The notes under the pieces are model-generated. The model was not told where the DNA came from. It was given only the letters and a program-made list of their open reading frames with translations, and ran no database searches. A stretch of DNA of 53,975 nt. Origin: JAIRQX01 sp031556255. GTDB lineage: Bacteria; Chrysiogenota; Deferribacteres; Deferribacterales; JAISNW01. Made by a program: the position numbers and the translations under genes. Every line of letters starts with the position of its first letter. Position 1 is the first letter of the stretch. The stretch covers positions 1-53,975 of the forward strand of contig JAVBTI010000006.1 of assembly GCA_031556255.1 (NCBI GenBank), given 5' to 3'. Below are positions 32,377 to 40,606 of the stretch, one piece after another.

Positions 32377-33072
32377 TCAGGCCAGCCAATCGTAAACGTC
32401 GTTAAACAGTTTCCGGTAGGTGATAATCTGCTTGCCGTTTCTGGATATCAGCCCCGCCTTCTGCCAGCCGGTGAGGATTCTATTTACCGTGACCCGGGTA
32501 ACGTTGATAATCTTCCCCATCTCCTCATTTGTCAGCACGAGGGGGATGAGGTTGAAATCGCTGATCTCCTGGCGGAAAGTGGCCAACAGCGACATCAGGA
32601 AGACTTTCAGCCGCATGGGGGGCTCATGGGTGAAATTTGCTATCGTAGCCTCCAGGCTGCACTCTTGTTTGGCTATGGCATGCCTGCACACCGTAAAGGC
32701 GAACTCCGCATCGCTTCTCATGGTATCGGTAAGTATATGCGGCGGTATGGTAAGCACTTCCGAATCGCGCATCACCGCGGTTGTGACGTTAACCCGTTCC
32801 CCGGATATGCTTGAAAGGTCACACATGCTCCGCCCCGGCAACAGTAATGCGAACGACCGCGGCTGGGTGGAAAAGTTCATGAAGTATTCACACAGGCCGC
32901 TTACCAAGTAGAACAGTTTTTGGGATTCGCCCCCGCTTTTGATGATGTCACCCTTTTTGTACCGGACGGATTTGCCGTGTTTTTTATACAGGGCTTGCAG
33001 AGACGGGGGGTCTTCTGGGTAGAGCCAGGGATATTGATGGAAAACTTGCCTCATCAGCTTCACCATTAACAT
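32377..33072 (-). CDS. Crp/Fnr family transcriptional regulator
   Basis: A 231-residue protein with an N-terminal cyclic-nucleotide-binding-like domain (VRYKKGDIIKSGGESQKLFYLVSG by position 36-59) and a C-terminal helix-turn-helix (LTNEEMGKIINVTRVTVNRILTGWQKAGLI). The N-terminus lacks the cysteine cluster of true FNR, so it does not look like an oxygen-labile Fe-S sensor; the ligand is unknown. The start is uncertain. ATG ending at 33072 has no clear ribosome-binding site, while an in-frame ATG six codons later (MRQVF) has GGTGA at suitable spacing. It may control the neighbouring respiratory genes. Confidence 0.85.
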   Translation of the reverse strand: MLMVKLMRQVFHQYPWLYPEDPPSLQALYKKHGKSVRYKKGDIIKSGGESQKLFYLVSGLCEYFMNFSTQPRSFALLLPGRSMCDLSSISGERVNVTTAVMRDSEVLTIPPHILTDTMRSDAEFAFTVCRHAIAKQECSLEATIANFTHEPPMRLKVFLMSLLATFRQEISDFNLIPLVLTNEEMGKIINVTRVTVNRILTGWQKAGLISRNGKQIITYRKLFNDVYDWLA

Positions 33073-33149
33073 GTGCTTTCAGATATTTTGTTAGTATTTA
33101 ATTAATATTTGCCTGCACAATTATATATCTATCAGCCTATAAATAAAAG

Positions 33150-33178
33150 TGGAAATAATCCGTCCGATCGGGTATAAT
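33150..33178 (+). promoter_or_regulatory. Promoter of mqnC, close to its start codon
   Basis: TGGAAA (33150-33155), 17 bases, then a perfect TATAAT (33173-33178). The ATG is at 33187, eight bases later, with no Shine-Dalgarno sequence, so the transcript should be leaderless or nearly so. Confidence 0.55.
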
Positions 33179-33186
33179 ATAGTTTT

Positions 33187-34218
33187 ATGAGTACCGACAC
33201 ACGCATACAAAACAGCGAAGCTTTGGATCTGCTTTCCGCCGCCCCTATACTGGAAGTGGCGGAATGTGCGGACGCAGTCCGCAGGCGGCTGCATCCGGAC
33301 AATATTGTCACTTTTGTGATCGACAGGAATATCAACTATACCAATATCTGTACGTGTAAGTGCAAATTCTGCGCTTACTACCGCGACAAAAGCGCCCCTG
33401 ACGCTTTCCTGATGGATTACGGTTTACTCGGGGAGAAGATTCGCGAAACAATCCACGCGGGCGGTTCGCAGATACTTATACAGGGCGGGCTGCATCCTGA
33501 CCTTGATATCAGATGGTATGAAGACATGCTCCGCTATATAAAGCGTAATTTCAAAATATGGGTGCATGGCTTCTCCCCGCCGGAGATAACCCATATTGCG
33601 CGGCAGAGCGGCCTGACGCTGAACAGGACGATCGGGCGGCTGATGGATGCGGGGCTGGACTCTATGCCGGGGGGCGGCGCGGAGGTGCTGTCCAACGAAG
33701 TGCGTAAAGAGATTAGCCCACGCAAGATCAACGCCGACGAGTGGATTGCCGTAATGGCCGAGGCGCACGCTCTGGGGATGAAAACCACCGCCACTATGAT
33801 GTTCCGCAGGGATGAAAAGCCGGAATATCTTTTAGAGCACATGCTGCGGGTGCGGGATTTGCAGGATAAAACAGGCGGCTTCACAGCTTTTATCCCCTGG
33901 CCGTTTCAGCCGGGGAATACGGAGCTGGGCGGCACGGCGGCCACCGCTGTGGAGTATTTACGGGTTCTGGCGGCAAGCCGCGTTATCCTTGACAATATCC
34001 CCAATATTCAGGTCTCCTGGGTTACACAGGGGGAAAAGGTCGGCCAGATAGGACTCTTTTTCGGCGCGAACGATTTCGGCAGTGTCATGATGGAAGAAAA
34101 TGTGGTGAAAGCCGCGGGAGCTTCCTTTCGCATGCAGACAGCCGATATCGAGCGGCAAATCCGCGCCGCGGGCTTTGTGCCTAAAATCAGGAATATGGCC
34201 TACGAGATAATACAATAA
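33187..34218 (+). CDS. mqnC: Cyclic dehypoxanthinyl futalosine synthase
   Basis: MqnC is a radical SAM enzyme of the futalosine menaquinone pathway that cyclises dehypoxanthine futalosine. The cluster motif is C-TCK-C-KF-C inside NINYTNICTCKCKFCAYYR. The following GGSQILIQGGLHPDL and GLDSMPGGGAEVL segments are characteristic of MqnC/MqnE, and 343 residues with this N-terminus fits MqnC better than MqnE. It implies menaquinone-based anaerobic respiration. It shares a transcript with fapA (15-base gap). Confidence 0.9.
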   Translation: MSTDTRIQNSEALDLLSAAPILEVAECADAVRRRLHPDNIVTFVIDRNINYTNICTCKCKFCAYYRDKSAPDAFLMDYGLLGEKIRETIHAGGSQILIQGGLHPDLDIRWYEDMLRYIKRNFKIWVHGFSPPEITHIARQSGLTLNRTIGRLMDAGLDSMPGGGAEVLSNEVRKEISPRKINADEWIAVMAEAHALGMKTTATMMFRRDEKPEYLLEHMLRVRDLQDKTGGFTAFIPWPFQPGNTELGGTAATAVEYLRVLAASRVILDNIPNIQVSWVTQGEKVGQIGLFFGANDFGSVMMEENVVKAAGASFRMQTADIERQIRAAGFVPKIRNMAYEIIQ

Positions 34219-34233
34219 CGAGGTTGCCTGCGC

Positions 34234-35781
34234 ATGATCACTATTAAGGCTTTGCCTGCGGACGCGGAAAGAATGCTGACAATCTTTTCGAAAGTGTATA
34301 ATCTTGGCGCTGACGATTTCACCACCAAAACGCTGGCGGACGGTGCCGTTGAGGCCACTGTCAAAGATGAGGGCCGCAAATACGATTCAAAAGTGCTGAT
34401 AGCCCTTGAACAAAACGGAGTGGAGGCCTATCTTTCCATCTACCCGGCCATAGGGAGCGGCTCCAAAATGAGCCTCGACGAGATCAAAGATGCGATCGCG
34501 GAAGAGGGCATCAAGGTCAACATAAATCAGGAAGCTTTGGAAAAAGCCGCCAAAATGCACGAAGATAATTTCATTGTGGAACATTTGCTGTTCGCAACCG
34601 GGGTGGCCCCCCAAAAAGGGCGCGACGCGGTGATAATCCTCCAGTTTTCCACCGTCGACAGGAAACCTAAGATCACCGCCGACGGCAAGGTGGATTATAA
34701 AAATATAGACAACATAATCCATGCAAAAAAAGGCGACATACTCATAACCAAAAGACCCGCTACTCCCGGCGTAAGGGGGGTGACGGTCAAAAATTTCGAA
34801 GTAACCCCCGCTCCCGGCAACGACGTGGAGATATTTCAGGGGGAAGGGGTTATGCTTAATCCCGCGGGGACGAACTATATCGCTCTGCACGACGGTTATG
34901 TGGAGTTCACAAACAGTGTGCTGGCGGTGCATGAGGTTTACTACGTGAACAAAGACGTGGATTTTTCCACGGGGAATATCAAATTCAGCGGGACTGTCCA
35001 TATAAAAGGGGACGTACTTTCCGGTTTTAAAGTTACGGCAAAAAACGACGTGATAGTGGAGGGGATATGCGGCGACTGCGAAATAGTCGCGGGTAAGAAT
35101 ATTTATGTTAAAACGGGGATAAAAGGGAACACCGGCAATGTTTTCAGGGCAGGCGAGAACGCCGTCATCGGTTACTGCGAGAAGGCCAGGATCTACGCCA
35201 AGCAGAATATAATAATCAAGAAATACTCCTATAACTGCGACCTTTACGCCGGGGAGAGGATCGAATCCACCGCCGGCGAAGGGATCATTGCCGGAGGGAT
35301 GGTGAAAGCCTTTTCGGAAATTATGGTCAAACAGCTTGGTACTCAGGGAAACTCAAAGTTCACCGTTTATATGGGCACAAGGTATTATATAGATCAGGCG
35401 CTGGAGAAGATCCGCCGGGACAAGGCCCGAATGACGGAAGCGCTGGGGCATATGCAGGATATTCTCGGCAGGTTCAACCTTTTCAAGCCCGAAGTGATAA
35501 ACAATATCAAAATTAAAAAGCTTATGGATTTAAAGCGCAGTTTCGAATCTATCATCGCCGAAATGAGCGAGAAAGAGGAGGAGCTTGTGGAGCAGTCCAG
35601 AGCTAAAAAACCGAAAATCAAGGTCAAGGGGATTGTTTTCAGCGGTGTTACGGTTATGTTTTTCAACTGTGCTTCCACCGTGCGGGAAAAGATCGATAAC
35701 GCGGTCTTCTACCTTGACGAAAAATATGCCGAAGTAGCATGGGTAAGCTTAAAGGATGCAAAAAACTTTGAACTCGATTAA
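34234..35781 (+). CDS. FapA/DUF342 family protein
   Basis: A 515-residue DUF342 protein. The central region is a long parallel beta-helix-like stretch with repeated short strands (VDFSTGNIKFSGTVHIKGDVLSGFKVTAKNDVIV starts near residue 240, further turns IVAGKNIYVKTGIKG and VIGYCEKARIYAKQNIIIKK). A coiled-coil follows (residues 390-460, LEKIRRDKARMTEALGHMQD). FapA relatives are polymerisation-related or polar proteins, often linked to motility or cell polarity; the biochemical role is unclear. GAGG precedes the ATG. The last 26 bases overlap uvrA. Confidence 0.85.
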   Translation: MITIKALPADAERMLTIFSKVYNLGADDFTTKTLADGAVEATVKDEGRKYDSKVLIALEQNGVEAYLSIYPAIGSGSKMSLDEIKDAIAEEGIKVNINQEALEKAAKMHEDNFIVEHLLFATGVAPQKGRDAVIILQFSTVDRKPKITADGKVDYKNIDNIIHAKKGDILITKRPATPGVRGVTVKNFEVTPAPGNDVEIFQGEGVMLNPAGTNYIALHDGYVEFTNSVLAVHEVYYVNKDVDFSTGNIKFSGTVHIKGDVLSGFKVTAKNDVIVEGICGDCEIVAGKNIYVKTGIKGNTGNVFRAGENAVIGYCEKARIYAKQNIIIKKYSYNCDLYAGERIESTAGEGIIAGGMVKAFSEIMVKQLGTQGNSKFTVYMGTRYYIDQALEKIRRDKARMTEALGHMQDILGRFNLFKPEVINNIKIKKLMDLKRSFESIIAEMSEKEEELVEQSRAKKPKIKVKGIVFSGVTVMFFNCASTVREKIDNAVFYLDEKYAEVAWVSLKDAKNFELD

Positions 35782-38638
35782 TAATATAATCATACGCGGT
35801 GCGCGCCAGCACAATCTTAAAAATATAGATGTAGACATTCCGAAAAACAAACTGGTAGTCATCACCGGGGTTAGCGGCTCCGGCAAATCCACCCTGGCCT
35901 TTGACACGGTGTACGCCGAGGGGCAGCGCCGTTACGTGGAAAGCCTTTCCGCCTACGCCCGCCAGTTCCTGGAGTTGATGGAAAAGCCCGACGTGGACGT
36001 GATTGAGTACCTGTCCCCCGCCATCAGTATAGAGCAGAAGTCTATCAGCCGCAACCCGCGCTCCACAGTGGGTACGATTACAGAGATATATGACTACATG
36101 CGCCTGCTGTACGCGCGCGTTGGAGATGTTTACTGCCCAGTCTGCGGCAAGCAGATTGAGGCGTTCACCGTGCAGAAGATCGTGGACGCCGTGTTGGGCA
36201 TGGAAGAAGGTACGCGCATTGAGATCCTTTCTCCCATTATCCGCGGGAAAAAAGGGGAGTACCGCAAACTGCTGAAAGAGCTTCTGAAGGAGGGGTTTGT
36301 ACGGGCGTATATCAACGGCGGGATGGTGCGCCTTGAGGACGAGATAGTCCTTGATAAAAACCTCAAACACTCGATCTCCATTGTGATCGACCGGGTGAAA
36401 ATCTCCCCCGACAGCGCCCGCAGGATTACCGACTCCATAGAGATAGCGCTCCGGCGCTCCGACGGCCTTGTGGAGATCAAGACTGATGATAAACTCACTC
36501 TTTACAGCGAACGGTTTGCCTGCACCTCGTGCAATGTAAGTTTCGCCGAGGTGGAGCCGAGAATATTTTCGTTTAACAACCCGTTTGGCGCATGCCCCAA
36601 GTGTGAGGGCCTGGGGGAACTGATGGTGTTCGACGAGTCCGCCATAGTCCCAGACCCGGACAAAAGCATACGGGACGGCGCTATCCGTCCATGGAGCCAG
36701 CTTGACAACTTCCATTTCTATAATACCATCAACACTGCCGCGGCAAAATACAGAATAGACATGAACGCGCCCTGGAAAACCCTCACCCCGCAGCAGCAGG
36801 AAGTGATGATGAACGGCACTGATGAGCCGCTCGATCTTTACACTATGAACGGCGACAAAAAAGTGGCGTATAAAAAGCAGTTTACGGGGGTCATGGGCTA
36901 CCTGAAGATGAAATTGTCCTCCGGCTCCCCTTCCGATGTAGATGAGGCGCGGGGATATATGCAGAGCAGGGTCTGCCCGGAATGCGGCGGTGCTCGCCTG
37001 CGCAGAGACAGCCTCCATGTCAAAGTGGGAGGGAAAAATATATATGAAGCGTCGCTCCTGAACATCAAAAGTGCCCACGACTTCTTTTCATCCGTCAGGC
37101 TCAAGGGGTTCAAACGGGAAGTGGCGGACAAGATAATCAAAGAGATCCTCAGGAGGCTTGAGTTCATGCTCTCCGTGGGAATAGACTATATTACCATAGA
37201 GCGGAAGTCCGCCACCCTGTCCGGCGGGGAGGCGCAGCGGATACGTCTTGCCACCCAGATAGGCTCCGGGTTGACCGGCGTGCTCTATGTTCTGGATGAA
37301 CCGTCCATCGGCCTGCACCAGCGGGACAACAATATGCTCATTGAGACGCTTAAAAACCTGCGTGATATGGGTAACACCGTCATCGTGGTGGAGCACGACA
37401 GCGATACTATTATGACCGCCGACCACGTCATAGATATGGGGCCGGCAGCGGGCACCCACGGCGGAGAGGTGGTGTTCAGCGGCACCCCGCAGGAACTCCT
37501 TAAAGAAAAAAACTCCCTCACCGGGGCTTATATATCGGGCAAGCTGGAGATTCCCATGCCCGCCGAGCGGAGAAAGCCCAACAGCCGGGCGCTTAAAATT
37601 TCCGGTGCCACCGAACACAATCTGAATGATATTAATGTGTCGATCCCTCTGGGGCTGATGGTGTGCGTCACCGGGGTGAGCGGGTCGGGCAAATCCACGC
37701 TGATTCTTGATATTCTCTATCCCGCTCTGATGAAGAAGCTGTACAATTCCAATATACAGGTTGGGTCCCACAGGGATATACAGGGTTTCGACTATATCGA
37801 CAAAGTTATAGATATAGATCAGACGCCTATCGGACGCACCCCAAGGTCAAATCCGGCCACCTACACCGGGCTTTTCACAGAGATACGGGATCTGTTCGCC
37901 TCCACACCGGAATCGAAAATGCGCGGCTACACAGGCGGCCGGTTCAGTTTCAATATCAAAGGCGGCAGGTGTGAGACCTGTCAGGGGGACGGATTTATAA
38001 AGATTGAGATGCACTTCCTGCCCGACATGTATGTGAAGTGTGACTCGTGCGGCGGAAAGCGCTACAACAGAGATACTCTCGACATCCGTTACAAGGGCAG
38101 AACTATAGCCGATGTTTTGGAGTTGACAGTAGACGACGCCGTAGAGTACTTTGAAAATATACCCAAGCTTAAAAGCAAGCTGGAAGTGCTGGCGGATGTC
38201 GGGCTGGGGTATATAAAACTGGGGCAGCCGGCAACGACCCTTTCCGGCGGCGAGGCGCAGCGGATAAAGCTGGCGAAAGAGCTGATGAAGCGCCCCACCG
38301 GTAAAACGCTTTATCTGTTTGATGAACCGACCACCGGCCTGCACTTTGACGACGTGAAAAAGCTTATGACTATATTCGGCAGGCTTGTGTCTACGGGAAA
38401 CACCGTTGTTATAAGAGAGCACAATCTTGACGTCATCAAATGTGCCGATTATATCATAGATCTGGGGCCAGAAGGGGGGGAACGCGGCGGCGAGCTGGTA
38501 TTCGCAGGCACCCCGGAAGAGTGTGCAAAATGCCCGGACTCATACACGGGACGATTCCTGAAAGATGCGCTTAAACCTTTGAAAAAGGCGGAAACCGGCG
38601 GCAAAAAGATTGCCGCCGGAGGTAAGGGGAGAAAATGA
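35756..38638 (+). CDS. uvrA: Excinuclease ABC subunit A
   Basis: UvrA is the damage-recognition ATPase of nucleotide excision repair. Its 960 residues hold two ABC modules: Walker A motifs GVSGSGKSTLAFD and GVSGSGKSTLILD, and signature motifs LSGGEAQRIRLA and LSGGEAQRIKLA. Zinc-finger cysteines include CPVCGK, CPKCEG and CETCQGDGFI...CDSCGGKRY. It starts inside fapA; the TTG at 35768 is an alternative start with better spacing to AAAGG. The stop overlaps the amidase gene by four bases. uvrC is in this window too, but uvrB is not. Confidence 0.97.
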   Translation: MQKTLNSINNIIIRGARQHNLKNIDVDIPKNKLVVITGVSGSGKSTLAFDTVYAEGQRRYVESLSAYARQFLELMEKPDVDVIEYLSPAISIEQKSISRNPRSTVGTITEIYDYMRLLYARVGDVYCPVCGKQIEAFTVQKIVDAVLGMEEGTRIEILSPIIRGKKGEYRKLLKELLKEGFVRAYINGGMVRLEDEIVLDKNLKHSISIVIDRVKISPDSARRITDSIEIALRRSDGLVEIKTDDKLTLYSERFACTSCNVSFAEVEPRIFSFNNPFGACPKCEGLGELMVFDESAIVPDPDKSIRDGAIRPWSQLDNFHFYNTINTAAAKYRIDMNAPWKTLTPQQQEVMMNGTDEPLDLYTMNGDKKVAYKKQFTGVMGYLKMKLSSGSPSDVDEARGYMQSRVCPECGGARLRRDSLHVKVGGKNIYEASLLNIKSAHDFFSSVRLKGFKREVADKIIKEILRRLEFMLSVGIDYITIERKSATLSGGEAQRIRLATQIGSGLTGVLYVLDEPSIGLHQRDNNMLIETLKNLRDMGNTVIVVEHDSDTIMTADHVIDMGPAAGTHGGEVVFSGTPQELLKEKNSLTGAYISGKLEIPMPAERRKPNSRALKISGATEHNLNDINVSIPLGLMVCVTGVSGSGKSTLILDILYPALMKKLYNSNIQVGSHRDIQGFDYIDKVIDIDQTPIGRTPRSNPATYTGLFTEIRDLFASTPESKMRGYTGGRFSFNIKGGRCETCQGDGFIKIEMHFLPDMYVKCDSCGGKRYNRDTLDIRYKGRTIADVLELTVDDAVEYFENIPKLKSKLEVLADVGLGYIKLGQPATTLSGGEAQRIKLAKELMKRPTGKTLYLFDEPTTGLHFDDVKKLMTIFGRLVSTGNTVVIREHNLDVIKCADYIIDLGPEGGERGGELVFAGTPEECAKCPDSYTGRFLKDALKPLKKAETGGKKIAAGGKGRK

Positions 38639-40392
38639 GGCGTACGTTTGGTGTAATTCTGCTTTTCTTTTCGCTGTTTATTCAGTGCTGCACCATATGG
38701 CCGCAGAATTTCGCCTACGCCGCCGACAGTTACGAATCTCTGAAAACCGTATACGACTCCATTGAGAAAAAGAAAGCGCCCCGTCAGGAATACACTTCCC
38801 TGGGCGACCGTTTTTACAGGGTTTACGCAGCCAAACCGGGCGCGAAGAACGCTGACACGGCGCTCCTCTACGCCGGTAAAAGCTATAAGAAGAGTTACGA
38901 GCTGTATAATAATGGTGCCGATTTGGAGTTCGCCACCAAATATCTGCGCATACTTTACACCAATTATGACACCGACGCCGCGGCGGAAGGACATCTGGAG
39001 TATGCCGAGCTGTTCATCATAAAGAGGGACTTGGCCACGGCGCAGTTTGTGCTGAAAAGGCTTAAAGTGCGCTTCCCCGGCACGCCTCAGGAGACCGCCG
39101 CTGATAGTATGCTGGCGGATCTCAGCCGGATGGCAAAAAGGTCCGCAGAGCCGATGGACACCACCTTTACCATTCCTCCCGTTGTTATAAACAACCCCAC
39201 CCCTGTGCAGGAGTTCCATCCCGATCTGCCGCCCGTCCCCGATACATCCGAAGCGCCCGCCGAAGATTTCGCCGATATCGTCACCGACCCCGAATCGAAC
39301 GGCAGGACCAACGTCAGAGGAATACGTTATTTTTCTGCGGACGACTATACGCGGATAGTGATAGACGTTTCCCAAAACACTAAAATAGAAGACCACTGGT
39401 TGAAAGAGAATCCGCAGCAGAAGCTGCCGCCTAGGCTTTTCATAGATATCGAAAACTCCGCCGTGGAGAACAGCGTGCCCAAAGAGATCCCCATAAAAGA
39501 CGGGCTTCTGACCCGGGTACGCTGGGCCTATAACAAGCCGGGGGTTACGCGGGTAGTCCTCGATTTCGACACTGTCAAGGAGTACAGCGTTTTCCAGCTT
39601 GGCAGCCCCTCACGCATTGTTATTGACGTAAGCGGGGAGGGGAAGAAACTCGCCGCGGCCTCCGTACAGCAGCAGCCATCCGCAAAACCCGGGGATATCT
39701 CCATCACTGATGTTTTAGGGTTGAAAATCCGTACAATCGTTATCGACCCCGGGCACGGCGGCAAGGATCCCGGCTGTACATACAACGGTCTGAAAGAGAA
39801 AGATATTGTACTCGATATATCAAAAAACCTGCGGGATCTGCTGAAACGTACTCACCCCAACATAAATGTGTATCTGACACGGGAGACGGACGTGTTCATT
39901 CCGCTGGAGGAACGTACCGCCATAGCAAATAAATATAAAGCCGATCTGTTTGTTTCCGTACATATTAATGCCGCGCGGAACGCAGCCGCGCAGGGGGTTG
40001 AAACCTACGTTCTGAACGTGACCAGCGACAAATCCGCCCTTGAAGTGGCTGCCTTTGAAAACCAGGCCACCACAAAATCCATGTCCGATTTGCAGGGGAT
40101 TCTTAAGGATATTATGACAAACTCCAAGCTGGAAGAATCGCTGAGGCTGGCAAGTTCCGCGCAGAACAATATGGTCGGCACGCTGAAGCTTTCCAAGAAA
40201 GAGAACCTGGGGGTCAAACAGGCGCCGTTTTATGTGCTTGTGGGCGCAAAAATGCCGGCTATCCTGGTGGAAGCAGGTTTTCTCTCCAACAGCGCCGACG
40301 CGAAAAAGCTGGCCACTAAAAGCCACAGAAATGATGTGGCGGAGGGTATACATAAGGGGCTGTCGGAGTACATCAGCAAATACAATAAATAG
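38635..40392 (+). CDS. N-acetylmuramoyl-L-alanine amidase, AmiC type
   Basis: A periplasmic zinc amidase that cuts the peptide from glycan strands during cell separation. The 585 residues are: signal peptide (to about residue 30, AYA), a helical repeat region (residues 35-165), a proline-rich linker, an AMIN domain (about 220-330, RGIRYFSADDYTRIVIDVS) and the Amidase_3 domain (about 360-583). Zinc-site residues are visible in IDPGHGGKDPG, GLKEKDIVLD, SVHINA and LVEAGFLSN. Its ATG overlaps the uvrA stop (ATGA). A palindromic repeat follows. Confidence 0.92.
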   Translation: MRRTFGVILLFFSLFIQCCTIWPQNFAYAADSYESLKTVYDSIEKKKAPRQEYTSLGDRFYRVYAAKPGAKNADTALLYAGKSYKKSYELYNNGADLEFATKYLRILYTNYDTDAAAEGHLEYAELFIIKRDLATAQFVLKRLKVRFPGTPQETAADSMLADLSRMAKRSAEPMDTTFTIPPVVINNPTPVQEFHPDLPPVPDTSEAPAEDFADIVTDPESNGRTNVRGIRYFSADDYTRIVIDVSQNTKIEDHWLKENPQQKLPPRLFIDIENSAVENSVPKEIPIKDGLLTRVRWAYNKPGVTRVVLDFDTVKEYSVFQLGSPSRIVIDVSGEGKKLAAASVQQQPSAKPGDISITDVLGLKIRTIVIDPGHGGKDPGCTYNGLKEKDIVLDISKNLRDLLKRTHPNINVYLTRETDVFIPLEERTAIANKYKADLFVSVHINAARNAAAQGVETYVLNVTSDKSALEVAAFENQATTKSMSDLQGILKDIMTNSKLEESLRLASSAQNNMVGTLKLSKKENLGVKQAPFYVLVGAKMPAILVEAGFLSNSADAKKLATKSHRNDVAEGIHKGLSEYISKYNK

Positions 40393-40397
40393 AGCAC

Positions 40398-40516
40398 GGC
40401 GTGTGATGCGGGCGCACCGCTGTGCTATTTTTTCGGGTTCAATCCTCACATACCAGTAAGTATGCTGCGGTTGCCACCTCAAAAATATCTTCGCATTGCA
40501 TCCCGCCTGACACGCC
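40398..40516. repeat. 119-base imperfect palindrome, copy 1 of the family
   Basis: The outer arms GGCGTGT (40398-40404) and ACACGCC (40510-40516) pair exactly. The middle CATAC/GTATG closes a small loop near 40449-40464. The intervening arms are largely complementary, with CTATTTTTTC opposite AAAAATATC. It is about 80% identical by eye to 43938-44056. Confidence 0.8.
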
Positions 40517-40532
40517 GTTTACCAACTCGTAA

Positions 40533-40561
40533 TTGACTGCATTATGCCTTACTGATATAAT
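40533..40561 (+). promoter_or_regulatory. Promoter of the DUF115 gene
   Basis: TTGACT (40533-40538), 17 bases, then a perfect TATAAT (40556-40561). The start codon at 40607 has AGAGGA upstream. Confidence 0.7.
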
Positions 40562-40606
40562 AAAAAGTTGATTAAATAATTCACATATCCGCTCTCAGAG
40601 GAAGCA

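Noticed and set aside
35663..37078. 471-codon minus-strand open frame opposite uvrA
   Set aside because: It mirrors the uvrA codon pattern; uvrA is complete and has all its motifs.
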